Positions 1-9,214 of a stretch of DNA of 64,000 bases are shown here, piece by piece. Location: IMG/VR virus record IMGVR_UViG_3300034356_002642, positions 95,921 through 159,920 of that record; one strand, 5' to 3'. The notes below the pieces were generated by a model. The model saw only the letters and a program-made list of their open reading frames with translations, ran no database searches and was not told the DNA's origin. Numbering within the stretch: position 1 is the stretch's first letter; each line of letters starts with the position of its first letter. The stretch comes from a virus. The position numbers were made by a program, and so were the translations under genes.

Positions 1-911
1 CCTGCAGATAAACCACTAATACTAAATGTGTTAGAATATGAAATTGATACATCCCCTGTCGATGCCGAATAATAATATGGTGAGGTTCCCCCTGTAATGG
101 TTAAACTTAACACACCATCGCTAGAAAAACAACCCGGTGGGGTCGCAGTAAAAACACCAAACCCAATTGGGTTAATATTAGTTATCGTACCGTCTTTAGT
201 CACCACACACCCATAGGAATCACTAACACTAACAGAGTAAATACCCTCCGTTAACCCTGTGATTGTTGACCCTGTTTGCCCGTTATTCCATAAATAACTA
301 TAAGGGGGAGAACCTGTTGTTCCTGTAATAGTTATTTTACCTATAGGTGTTCCACCACAGCTTGAATTTGGGACAACATATAAACCATAATTTAAAGGTA
401 TTGACTCCTCAATTATAAAACTCGGACTTCTACCTAAACACCCTCCTAAATCCAATGAAGTTAAATAATAAGTGCCCGCACTTAAGTTACCAAAAACAAT
501 GTTTGAAACATTTGTGTTGGCGGACATTACAAAAGTATCTGTTGACGTGTAAACACTAAATATAGTAGAAGAGAAGTTAGAAGTTGAAGTTCCCGTAACC
601 ATTCCATCATCTCCACTACAAGTAGTATTTTTAACCCCTAATATTGAACAACAAACCCCATTAGATATTGGTATATTGATATATTCTTGGTAATTTGAGG
701 GGAGAGTACTATCGTTTACTAATAAAACATACGTTTCCGCGCTTAAGTTTGTTTGGATATATGAGTTATTAGTTAATACAGGTCCACTAACATATGGGCT
801 AATAATTTGCACGGTATATGGAGGTGTAGCTCCAGATAAAGATAAATTAAACGACCCTGTTTGATTATTAGTGCAATCACCCGTTACATTTATATTATAA
901 TTAAAATTCAT
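1..911 (-). CDS. SprB-repeat tail fibre/adhesin, 3' end cut by window
   Basis: The minus-strand frame starts with ATG at 911-909 and stays open to the window edge, giving about 303 visible residues. The upstream gene ends in a TAATG overlap, so the start is well supported and translation is probably coupled. The protein consists of repeated beta-rich units of roughly 70-80 residues with the pattern G-x-P-P-Y-x-Y-x-W-x-N-G, then G-x-Y-x-V-x-V-x-D-x-x-G-C. A clear copy contains GSPPYSYLWNNGQ followed by SVSVSDSYGC. This pattern matches SprB repeats, known from Bacteroidetes cell-surface gliding adhesins. Being last in the baseplate operon, it is probably a receptor-binding tail fibre. The SprB-like pattern is seen in the translation; the fibre role is inferred. 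The C-terminus and total length are unknown. Confidence 0.75.
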   Translation of the reverse strand, partial: MNFNYNINVTGDCTNNQTGSFNLSLSGATPPYTVQIISPYVSGPVLTNNSYIQTNLSAETYVLLVNDSTLPSNYQEYINIPISNGVCCSILGVKNTTCSGDDGMVTGTSTSNFSSTIFSVYTSTDTFVMSANTNVSNIVFGNLSAGTYYLTSLDLGGCLGRSPSFIIEESIPLNYGLYVVPNSSCGGTPIGKITITGTTGSPPYSYLWNNGQTGSTITGLTEGIYSVSVSDSYGCVVTKDGTITNINPIGFGVFTATPPGCFSSDGVLSLTITGGTSPYYYSASTGDVSISYSNTFSISGLSA

Positions 912-3898
912 TAAATACTATCACAATTTATGTTTATTTGTATACCTACATTTAATGTAAGTATTTCATTAATATTTCTTTGAGTACAAGTTAGACTTGT
1001 GACAGTTAAAATGTTTCCATTTAAAAAATATGTAAACCCATAGTCGTATAACAATGGAAGATATTCAATTAAAGCATTTCTCCACATGATATTTGTTGGG
1101 GCATCAGTATATCCATACCCAACATAAAATGGCTCCTTAATTAACAAATCATCATTAATTCTTAAATCCACGTACCATTCAGTTTGAACCGAATTTTGAA
1201 TACAATCGTTTAAAGTATACCCACTTTCAGCAATCATATTATTAACTCTATTCGCCAAAATACTATTAAAGTTTCCAACATTAACATCCCCATTTGACCA
1301 AGCATATATATTATAATCAACATATTCTGTTGTACAAGTATAATCGAATATGTTTGAAATTATATAACAAGGGTCAACAGGAACCGGAATAAATTGACAA
1401 CCTCGTTGTCTTCTATAAACAAATTTTTGTTTATGTAAGATAGAGTTCTCCATTTTAACACCTGAATTCCAAATTGTTGTGGCAGGAATCATTTGTTCCG
1501 CTAACTTCATCCAGTAAGGACCAATACCATTTACATAATCAATTAATTTTTGATAAGTATATTTGTTATTTGGTAATCCAACAGTTTGTTCAGATTCTAT
1601 GTATTTCCACCAAATTGATTGGAGTACCGGATATCCGCCTGTTTTACCGTCAGTAATATATTGTCGATTTCTAACATTAATCATATTTTCCCAAAATGTT
1701 TGTGAGAATTCAAAGAATGTTTTCTTTTTTGGTTCAGGATTAATATATGTCCAATCCACTCCGCCAGGAACCGGATAACCAACAGTTAATCCCGATTCAG
1801 GAAACGGATAATCATATTCAACAGACTCTTTCCAAACATCGTATAATAAACCTTGTGATGGATTTAAAAATAAATCAACATTCTTAACATTTAAGACTAA
1901 TTTCTCATTATCAACATAATAATAAGCATTGTAATCACCATTAACTGAAACTCTTATTTTATTATCTTCTTCTAACCACGACTTATTATTATCAATTACT
2001 TTTTGTAATTTAAAACCTTCTGTCATATATGGGAAATCCCTAAATCGGTCTAAGTAAGGTTGTCCGTAAGTGAATGGTTGTAATTGTGTTTGAATATTAT
2101 AATTTTGACCGGTATAAACGGCGCCCGTAATAACCACCTCATCAGGACTTCTATGTTGTGGAGTTGATTCATACCAACCGGCACCAATTTGGAAGTAATA
2201 ATTTTCAGTATTAACAGGGGCCTTTGGATATCCAAAAATATCAATAGGATAATCAGATAATCTAATTGAGACATCCTCATATGTCGCATTTGAGGTATAA
2301 CCTGAATATATGTGACCACGAATTTTGTAAGTATCACCAGGTAAATAAGACGGAACTTTATTAACATAAGTCCCCCCCGAAATTGACGCCCACTGAGTCT
2401 CAAATTGCGTTAAATTAATTTTTTGGTCAGCCAAATAAATATGTTCATTAAATTCAATTAATGAATCAGGTGCACCAATTAATCTCAACATAAATTCAAC
2501 AGACCTCCTAGTTCCTTTTGATTTAAAAAGATAAGAGGCATTAAGAATTAAATTACGATAAAACGAATAGTTTATCTCAGTTGGTGTAAGAGCCCTAGCG
2601 TAACCCGGATATGTTGGTGTTGCTGTATTCCCAAAAACAGAACTTAAGAAATCTTCATCTGTTATTGGAGAAAAATTAGAACTCCACCCTAATGTTTGAG
2701 CCAAATTAACAAGTAATTGAGATGGTATATCATTGGATGGGTTATAATTAACCGAATTCATGTAAGCTAAAGCATCTATAAATTGTTTTATTTGGTCGAA
2801 ACTTCTACCATAAATTTGAAATATTTTCTCAACTTTTTGACCCATAGTATCAAACTCTTTTAAAGAGTCCGTTACCAAAAATCTTGAAATTAAATTTGTT
2901 TTGAATGAATCTAAATTAACCGCAATCTCATCAAGTTGGGTTAGATAATCGTCAAATAAAAATGAACGAATATCAAGATTCCACACACCGTCTTTAGGCC
3001 AAGTAACCTGTTGGTAATTCGTGTAAAATTCACCACTTTCTGTTTGAGCAGGTACTTGAAAAACCGCAGTATATTCAGGTCTAATTAAACGATTTAATAA
3101 GAATTTTTCAACTTCATCAAAACTTTCTGCAAAAATCTTATCAGCAATTAAATCATTTGGCCTAATTTGATAATCCTCATTTATTGTTGTGGCCGTTATT
3201 CCAAAAGGAGCTCCTGAAACATAAAACGAAATATAACCATCACTTAATGTTTGAGACGGTTGGAATGACACAATTTTAAAAATATTGTCATTTATACTTA
3301 CGCAATAATCTAAATAAGTATTGTATAAATTTCGATAAGGAGATGTTACTATTTCTCGTAAATTTAAATTTGTTGAGGCACTAACCGAATAATCAATATC
3401 AAAAGGATTGTTAATTCTGTCGACATTAACTTCAAAATAAGTTTCATCATTAACTGAATCGTAAGATATGTTTATTGCGGTTGACCCTGTAACAAATTCC
3501 AAGTTACTAAACATAACATCTAACGATGCTGGAAAATAATGAATTACCTTAGTTGCAGATACTTGTAACCTTTTACGTAATGAACCGTACATAGAAAAGT
3601 TAAGGACTTGTGAAACATCATAATTAGGATAAACCCTAAATTGTGTTGCCATAATCCTCCTACTCTCATTAACATCATCTATATTTAACGATTGTAAACT
3701 TAAGGGTTCCGAAAATGCCCCTACATTAAAAGTTCTATTAACCTTCTCTGTAACCGAAGTAGTAAATTCAAAATTACCTTGCGTTAGACCTCCCCCTTCA
3801 ACCGTTTGTAAACCTACAATGTTGTCGGAAAAAGTCGCAGCCCCACTTCCGGGTCTTGGCGGATAAAAATATTTTGTCGTATTTACAGTTACTGCCAT
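911..3898 (-). CDS. Baseplate wedge protein with P2 gpI / T4 gp7-like core (tentative)
   Basis: 995 aa. The N-terminal ~280 residues are beta-rich. A helical middle region (about 310-500) includes NLAQTLGWSS and, later, KSKGTRRSVEFMLRLIGAPD. That arrangement resembles the P2 gpI tail-protein family, whose members connect baseplate to fibres and correspond to T4 gp7. The order gp25, gp6, other wedge proteins, this gene, fibre agrees with that role. A Tyr/Trp-rich beta region (about 500-830) and a Cys-containing C-terminal region follow. The gene overlaps its neighbours by one base on each side (TAATG junctions), so it is translated as part of one operon. The assignment rests on motif and gene order, not on strong sequence identity; it could be a different wedge or fibre-attachment protein. 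Confidence 0.5.
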   Translation of the reverse strand: MAVTVNTTKYFYPPRPGSGAATFSDNIVGLQTVEGGGLTQGNFEFTTSVTEKVNRTFNVGAFSEPLSLQSLNIDDVNESRRIMATQFRVYPNYDVSQVLNFSMYGSLRKRLQVSATKVIHYFPASLDVMFSNLEFVTGSTAINISYDSVNDETYFEVNVDRINNPFDIDYSVSASTNLNLREIVTSPYRNLYNTYLDYCVSINDNIFKIVSFQPSQTLSDGYISFYVSGAPFGITATTINEDYQIRPNDLIADKIFAESFDEVEKFLLNRLIRPEYTAVFQVPAQTESGEFYTNYQQVTWPKDGVWNLDIRSFLFDDYLTQLDEIAVNLDSFKTNLISRFLVTDSLKEFDTMGQKVEKIFQIYGRSFDQIKQFIDALAYMNSVNYNPSNDIPSQLLVNLAQTLGWSSNFSPITDEDFLSSVFGNTATPTYPGYARALTPTEINYSFYRNLILNASYLFKSKGTRRSVEFMLRLIGAPDSLIEFNEHIYLADQKINLTQFETQWASISGGTYVNKVPSYLPGDTYKIRGHIYSGYTSNATYEDVSIRLSDYPIDIFGYPKAPVNTENYYFQIGAGWYESTPQHRSPDEVVITGAVYTGQNYNIQTQLQPFTYGQPYLDRFRDFPYMTEGFKLQKVIDNNKSWLEEDNKIRVSVNGDYNAYYYVDNEKLVLNVKNVDLFLNPSQGLLYDVWKESVEYDYPFPESGLTVGYPVPGGVDWTYINPEPKKKTFFEFSQTFWENMINVRNRQYITDGKTGGYPVLQSIWWKYIESEQTVGLPNNKYTYQKLIDYVNGIGPYWMKLAEQMIPATTIWNSGVKMENSILHKQKFVYRRQRGCQFIPVPVDPCYIISNIFDYTCTTEYVDYNIYAWSNGDVNVGNFNSILANRVNNMIAESGYTLNDCIQNSVQTEWYVDLRINDDLLIKEPFYVGYGYTDAPTNIMWRNALIEYLPLLYDYGFTYFLNGNILTVTSLTCTQRNINEILTLNVGIQININCDSI

Positions 3899-4806
3899 TA
3901 AGTTGTTATATTTGTGAAGTTTTTACTAAAATCAATATTATTATTTCTATTCTGTCTAACTTCATATAACAACGCATTAAATTGGTCTCTAACCTCATAT
4001 AAATTATATTGTCTAAAAATGTTATTTGCGGAATCATAGATTGTGTAAATCCCGTCGTCGATTGATTTACTTTGGTTTCCATAAAGAGCAATCGCAAGAG
4101 ATGAAATATCATATTCAACCATTTCTATTTCAACAGTAACCGGGTTAAAGAACGTATTAGTAATAATAATATCTTGACTTGGTTGTCCAATAAACGGTGT
4201 TGCGTTTGGTTTGTTAGTCGGTGATGATGATGGTGATAAAGTTAAAAACAATAAGTTTGAAGACCCGTCAACATATCTATATCTAATCGCCTTTTGTTGT
4301 GTATTAACTTCATTTGTTACGACAGGTTCACAATAAAAACTTGAGGTAATTACTCTAAAGAAATTTGGTATTTTTGAACCGTCCGGATTTAAATATTCAA
4401 TACGAAATCCAACCAATCCTTGGGGTACAAATTTATTTTGATACTGAGTTGGGACATTAGCCAAATCAATAACTAAACCTTTGACGTTGGGTAACGAACT
4501 CAAAACACCGCAATCAGTAATTGTTGTTCTAATTTGTGCTGGTCTCAAATAAAGGGTGTAAAACCCTAAAGCGTTAAACTGACTTGCAGGTAAAGTTAAA
4601 TTATATAACCCTCCTAAAACTTCAACACCGGCATTCCCACCCGTTTCTGAGTTTTCAAAGTAAGGTCGTAAAATAGTTTGAGCATCCAACTTCGTTAAAA
4701 CGAATTGGTCTGTCACATCCCTACTTGGAGTGTAATTTAGTATAATTTCGACATCTGCAGGTGAGACATCGGAACCTCTGACGGTCCCATACGACGATAT
4801 TGCCAT
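3898..4806 (-). CDS. Structural protein of baseplate operon, unknown function
   Basis: 302 aa, not recognised. It begins MAISSYGTVRGSDVSPADVE and is mostly predicted beta structure with few charged clusters. It has no signal peptide or membrane segment. A Ser/Pro-rich loop (SPSSSPTNKPN, about residues 191-201) may be a hinge. The C-terminus has a more helical stretch around RDQFNALLYEVRQNRNNN. It is joined to the next gene by TAATG and separated from the preceding structural gene only by an inserted HNH gene, so it belongs to the baseplate/fibre operon. Virion structural function is inferred from context alone. Confidence 0.55.
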   Translation of the reverse strand: MAISSYGTVRGSDVSPADVEIILNYTPSRDVTDQFVLTKLDAQTILRPYFENSETGGNAGVEVLGGLYNLTLPASQFNALGFYTLYLRPAQIRTTITDCGVLSSLPNVKGLVIDLANVPTQYQNKFVPQGLVGFRIEYLNPDGSKIPNFFRVITSSFYCEPVVTNEVNTQQKAIRYRYVDGSSNLLFLTLSPSSSPTNKPNATPFIGQPSQDIIITNTFFNPVTVEIEMVEYDISSLAIALYGNQSKSIDDGIYTIYDSANNIFRQYNLYEVRDQFNALLYEVRQNRNNNIDFSKNFTNITT

Positions 4807-4809
4807 TTT

Positions 4810-5577
4810 TTATATTGTCTTTAATATTTTATTTCCTTTTTTTAAATTATCTTCAGCCCATAATGGTTGAAGATTCGTATAGTAACTAAGTTGGTAAATT
4901 TCTTCTTCAGTTTTAGATGAAGATAATGGTATTATGTGGTCTATATGCCACCCATATAATCCATAATTTTCCCAAGACATACCCTCCTTAAATTGTTTTT
5001 CCAAATGTTCTTTAAGAAATTCCGGAGTACATCCTACAATTTCAAAGGTTTTATTTTTTTTAGTTATAATGTTAAGTTTCAAATATTGACTTAATCTTCG
5101 TCTAATATTACTTGACATTTTTCTTTTTGGTTTTTGATTACTTTTCTTAAGGGTTTCTTTTATTTTTTCAGGATTGTTTTCTCGATATTTTTTGTGAGAT
5201 TCCATTATTTTTTCAATATTATTTTCTCTATATTGTTTACTATATTCCTTTATCTTTTCAATATTATTTTTTTTCCAAATTGATGAATTTTCAATAGATT
5301 TTTTAGAATTATTTTCATACCATTTTTGACTATAATCTTTTACCTTATCAGGGTTATTTTTTTTCCATTCTCTACTTCTTTGGATTTCTTTTTCAGAGTT
5401 TATTTTATACCAATTTTGACTTGTCTCTTTTTTCTTCTCTGAATTAAGTTCCATCCATTTTGAAACACGTTTTATATTACACGTTTTACATTCACTCCTC
5501 CTATAAAGTTTTTTCTCTAAATAAAAATCATCCAATGATTTTTCAATTAAACATTTAGTACAAACTTTTGTTTCCAT
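4810..5577 (-). CDS. HNH homing-type endonuclease, paralog 1 (stand-alone)
   Basis: 255 aa from METKVCTKC; an in-frame ATG two codons upstream (5583) is an alternative start. The first ATG of the frame (5649) would add a lysine-rich extension absent from the paralogs and overlapping the upstream gene. The protein has an N-terminal CxxC...CxxC zinc-ribbon-like part (residues ~6-35). About six linker units of ~15 residues follow, each starting W/Y-x-x-N-N with a later K. The C-terminal HNH core is WHIDHIIPLS, then TNLQPLWAEDNLKKGNK. It is a close paralog of genes at 24130, 57636 and 61828. It sits between two structural genes of one operon, consistent with an invading free-standing endonuclease. 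Unlike the other three copies it has no RHH gene overlapping its start. Confidence 0.9.
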   Translation of the reverse strand: METKVCTKCLIEKSLDDFYLEKKLYRRSECKTCNIKRVSKWMELNSEKKKETSQNWYKINSEKEIQRSREWKKNNPDKVKDYSQKWYENNSKKSIENSSIWKKNNIEKIKEYSKQYRENNIEKIMESHKKYRENNPEKIKETLKKSNQKPKRKMSSNIRRRLSQYLKLNIITKKNKTFEIVGCTPEFLKEHLEKQFKEGMSWENYGLYGWHIDHIIPLSSSKTEEEIYQLSYYTNLQPLWAEDNLKKGNKILKTI

Positions 5578-5608
5578 ATTCATAAATACCTTATCTCTTT
5601 TTTTTCTG

Positions 5609-6700
5609 TTAATTTTCTTTATTAATGACATTGAAGAACCCAAACCCATAGTTAATCATGTCACCAAGGTTATCTACCTCACCTAATCTTTGTATTCTCT
5701 CATACGCGGAGTTTTTACCTCTTTCAACAAAAACATTAGTTTGAACCTGTGCTTGGTCAATAACTTTGAGTAATACCTCATCTTTAGTTATTGGAACCGC
5801 AGTTATATTATTTTCCGTAAGTCCTGATGATTGTACGAAATAAATTGTGGTACCATCAATGTAATCATAGTAATTAATTTCAGTAATTGTATAAGCAGTA
5901 TAAATTGAAGTAACATCTGTTATTGCTCCCCATATTTGACCATTACTAATCACAGGAACCCCAATTCGTTCATTAATTGTTGGATTACCATACATTTTTA
6001 ACTCATTAATTCTCGACTTAGTAATTCCTGATACGGTAAACGGTATTGAAACATAATTGTTAGAGGTTTGAGCAGATACTTCATTAATCGCATCCCCAGA
6101 AAATATATAATCATAAGATACCGAAGTCCCAACCCAATTCCCTGAAGAAGGAGCAAAAAATGCTTCACCCTGTGGGTTGTAAATTACAACATCACTAAAT
6201 GGAACCGTTATTGTTTTTGAAACACTGGTAATGCCCCAAGGATTTGTTTGTTCTAATTTAATCGTATATTCTTTATTCTCAACAGGGTATGTGTGATTAA
6301 TTGAATTAGGTGCGTAATTAGTGATAGTTTGTTTTGGGGAACCGTCACCCCAATCAATCTTATATGAAGATAAATCTAAAAATTTTTGGAACTCATCCGA
6401 CGTATTATAAACATTGTAAAGGTAAGGGGATGATGTTGTTGAAGAAAATATAAAATTTGCAACAACATTTTTTTGTAATACCGCACCATCAAATGGACTA
6501 TAATACCCGGTATCAACCGCACTTTGTCTAATCAAAATAGGTATAGTCAATCCGGTTAATAAGGAACTACCATTAACACCCGAACTAACAACTTGGGTCA
6601 TTGCAGAATAAACACCAACGGGTGTCCCTTCATAATCAACAACGAATAAATCCCCAAGAATCGTTTCCGGTGATATTTTAATATTATAAAAATCTTCCAT
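5609..6700 (-). CDS. Baseplate/fibre structural protein with PKD domain
   Basis: 363 aa. Residues ~80-168 form a PKD-like Ig fold, marked by YKIDWGDGSP and later HTYPVENKEYTIKL, the usual WGDGS and H-T-Y signatures. PKD domains are common in surface and adhesive proteins and serve as spacers or binding modules. The N-terminal ~75 residues and C-terminal ~190 residues are beta-rich and not recognised. Start ATG (6700) overlaps the upstream stop by one base (TAATG). The gene lies in the baseplate operon just upstream of the inserted HNH gene, so it is probably a structural part of the baseplate rim or a fibre. The PKD call is firm; the role is inferred. Confidence 0.65.
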   Translation of the reverse strand: MEDFYNIKISPETILGDLFVVDYEGTPVGVYSAMTQVVSSGVNGSSLLTGLTIPILIRQSAVDTGYYSPFDGAVLQKNVVANFIFSSTTSSPYLYNVYNTSDEFQKFLDLSSYKIDWGDGSPKQTITNYAPNSINHTYPVENKEYTIKLEQTNPWGITSVSKTITVPFSDVVIYNPQGEAFFAPSSGNWVGTSVSYDYIFSGDAINEVSAQTSNNYVSIPFTVSGITKSRINELKMYGNPTINERIGVPVISNGQIWGAITDVTSIYTAYTITEINYYDYIDGTTIYFVQSSGLTENNITAVPITKDEVLLKVIDQAQVQTNVFVERGKNSAYERIQRLGEVDNLGDMINYGFGFFNVINKEN

Positions 6701-7530
6701 TATACAGGTGGGTTAATATATTCAAACCATTTTATGGGAATTGTTGTCCCGAGTCTTTGTCCATTAGTATTAACTACTTGATATGTTTGATTTTTATAGT
6801 CTAAATTTACGGTATAGTAAAAAAATGTGTTATTATCAAAAAAATATGGATTAGCCCCTGTAGCAAAATTTGCTTGTGGACCTTCAGTAGTGTCTAATGG
6901 GTCTGTACCATTACCTGTCATCATTTTAGTGAATTGTCCGGTTTTAGCATTATAAAATTTAGCGGACATATAAAATGTATTAATATCTAAAAACTCTCTC
7001 TTTTTTAACCAATAAATAAAAAACCCTTCTTTATCTCCAACATAATCTAAAATAAATTTTGGTTTCCTAACATCTACCACAGTCCTCTGCATTTGAGTGG
7101 ACATTTTTAATCCTTGTTGTGTTGGTATAATGACGGTTAAATAATTTGTTTGTTTTTTCTCATCCGTATTATCGTAAAAATCCAATTTAAAAAATGAATT
7201 TGTAAAATTATTAGTATAATAATATAAATCTTGGGGAGTAAATCCCTCACCTATATAATTTATTTTCCAATTATTAATATTATTAATCGAACCTCCCGAA
7301 TAAAAATAAAACTCATAATTAATTTCAGTGTTATTTGTTGTAGTATCAGGTGCATGACTAAATCGACTAATCTCAAAATCACGACCTACTCCAATAACTT
7401 CAGTAATAACATCAGACTCATATTCATCAATTGCCATATCTAAACCCAAATAGTCCCAAGTTAGTCTAACCGGAATATTTATTTGTTTATCAATACCATT
7501 TGGTACTATAGTGACTTTATTCACACTCAT
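6700..7530 (-). CDS. Structural protein of baseplate operon, unknown function
   Basis: 276 aa, not recognised. It starts MSVNKVTIVPNG and is dominated by predicted beta strands rich in Tyr, Phe, Asn and Thr (for example NPYFFDNNTFFYYTVNL), typical of phage baseplate or fibre proteins. There is no membrane segment, cysteine cluster or catalytic motif. Its start lies 14 bases inside the upstream gene and its stop overlaps the next start by one base, so it is tightly coupled in the same operon. A virion role is inferred from position only. Confidence 0.55.
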   Translation of the reverse strand: MSVNKVTIVPNGIDKQINIPVRLTWDYLGLDMAIDEYESDVITEVIGVGRDFEISRFSHAPDTTTNNTEINYEFYFYSGGSINNINNWKINYIGEGFTPQDLYYYTNNFTNSFFKLDFYDNTDEKKQTNYLTVIIPTQQGLKMSTQMQRTVVDVRKPKFILDYVGDKEGFFIYWLKKREFLDINTFYMSAKFYNAKTGQFTKMMTGNGTDPLDTTEGPQANFATGANPYFFDNNTFFYYTVNLDYKNQTYQVVNTNGQRLGTTIPIKWFEYINPPV

Positions 7531-9214
7531 CTATTAATGGTTTAATTGTAACATCGGAACCATATAGGCTTTCGTTGTAGTTTATTCCTTCGGGTATTAA
7601 TCTAAAAGTAATATCAGTAAAAGGATAATGAGATGTATTTAAAAACGGGTAATCAACCCCTCTTTCTAAATTATCCGTAAAACCATAAGTATATATATCC
7701 CTCCATCTAAACTCTTGGTCGGCGCTTGAATAAAAAGAATAATTAGGGATTTGGTCAATAATATTAACATCTCCCGTTTCAACATAATCAGAAAAAACCC
7801 TTAATGTCATTTTATTATGTGGTTGATAATAATAACCTAATGAATTTGTGTCCGGTAAATTTGATGTTTGAAATATAGTTTGGTTATACTTTATTTTATG
7901 GTAATAAGGTGAAATTACTCTTTCAATTTGTTCATAATCATTCCACTCACAAAAATCACCGTCCATTACATCTCCTTTCACTAAATTACTATTATAATAA
8001 AACGTCTTAGTCGCGCCACTAGTTTGAGTATATGAAGATAATGGAATTGTTGTGTTGGAGTCAGTATTAGTTAAATCCCAATATTGATTTACTGTTTTGG
8101 TTAAGTTAAACCCCCAACCTTGTTTTAAACCGACCCCAGATGACGGCTCATTAAAATAACCTGAATATCCTTTATTAACAATTGTTAAAAAAATCTCACT
8201 TAATGGTCGTTTTTGATTATCAATGTACCCCGCAAAATCTAAATCATACGCCGAAGTCATATTATATGCATTACTACTTGTTTTTTGAGAAATTCTTGAA
8301 ATATGATTTGGTGTGATAGAACTGTATTCGAATTTCATAGTCTCTTTAAATACATTTTTTTCAAACCCAATTTTAGTAACAATTAAATCATCTAAATTTG
8401 TAATCACTTTGTGTTCTCTCACATAATATTTTGATTTAGTCTCCGTTAAATTATCCGGGTTTATGACTCTTTTAAAAGTACCATTCACATTATCACCAAA
8501 TGTAGTTCCGGTATACCCAATATTTAAAACATTAAAAACATACTCTTCACTACCAAATAATCCATTACCTAATGAGTAAACTTGGAAAATGTTTGAATTT
8601 CGATAAGTTAATGATAATTCAACATATTCATTTGTTGTTAACCCATGAGACCCAATACATTTAAAAGAAATTAATCCATTCCCATTAATTTCAATATTTT
8701 CAATACTAAAGGGAATACCTTGCTCCGCAACCCAATTAATAGTACCTAAAGTATCTGAATAGTAGTTTAATTTTTTTGTGTTATTATTTTCATGAGCATA
8801 TGTTAAATAATACATCCAATTATAGGTATAAGCACTTTTGGATTTATAAACAAAGTGTTGATTATCAGTAATCGGTCTAAAAAAATCAAATTCATAAAAC
8901 TGAGGGAATCCCTTCCAAGTACCACTATTAAATGATGTTTGAGGGTCAACATAATACAAATTATATTGAAATGGTAAGTAAGTAGTTGTGCCTGTATATG
9001 TGTTATCGTATAAATATTTAACTTTAAATGTTGGTCTAAAAATAGTACATAACTGTCTTTCGTCATCATAAACTTGAGCCAAACTTATAGTTGTACTTCT
9101 ATCGTATTCCGTTATTTGTTGACTTGTTTGGTCTAATGAGATAGAAACATTTTCATTAACAGAAGGCGCCCCCTTATATTTAAGGTTACTTGGTATTATA
9201 GTGTAATTATTCAT
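7517..9214 (-). CDS. Structural protein of baseplate operon, unknown function
   Basis: 565 aa, not recognised. It is a Tyr/Asn/Thr-rich, beta-dominated protein starting MNNYTIIPSNLKYKGAPS. No transmembrane segment or enzymatic motif is seen. Aromatic-rich stretches such as NWMYYLTYAHENN and YSFYSSADQEFRWRDIY suggest packed beta sandwiches. It overlaps the preceding 1581-residue protein gene by 8 bases and the following gene by 14 bases. Codon use and composition resemble the neighbours. Probably a baseplate or fibre-attachment component; no family could be assigned. Confidence 0.55.
   Translation of the reverse strand: MNNYTIIPSNLKYKGAPSVNENVSISLDQTSQQITEYDRSTTISLAQVYDDERQLCTIFRPTFKVKYLYDNTYTGTTTYLPFQYNLYYVDPQTSFNSGTWKGFPQFYEFDFFRPITDNQHFVYKSKSAYTYNWMYYLTYAHENNNTKKLNYYSDTLGTINWVAEQGIPFSIENIEINGNGLISFKCIGSHGLTTNEYVELSLTYRNSNIFQVYSLGNGLFGSEEYVFNVLNIGYTGTTFGDNVNGTFKRVINPDNLTETKSKYYVREHKVITNLDDLIVTKIGFEKNVFKETMKFEYSSITPNHISRISQKTSSNAYNMTSAYDLDFAGYIDNQKRPLSEIFLTIVNKGYSGYFNEPSSGVGLKQGWGFNLTKTVNQYWDLTNTDSNTTIPLSSYTQTSGATKTFYYNSNLVKGDVMDGDFCEWNDYEQIERVISPYYHKIKYNQTIFQTSNLPDTNSLGYYYQPHNKMTLRVFSDYVETGDVNIIDQIPNYSFYSSADQEFRWRDIYTYGFTDNLERGVDYPFLNTSHYPFTDITFRLIPEGINYNESLYGSDVTIKPLIDECE

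Noticed and set aside
5140-5440. Periodic DNA pattern resembling a CRISPR or tandem repeat array
   Set aside because: It encodes the ~15-residue linker units of the HNH protein; units are degenerate and lack spacers.
5578-5649. N-terminal extension of HNH paralog 1
   Set aside because: The extension lies mainly within the end of the PKD gene and is absent from the other three paralogs, which start at METK or MEKK.
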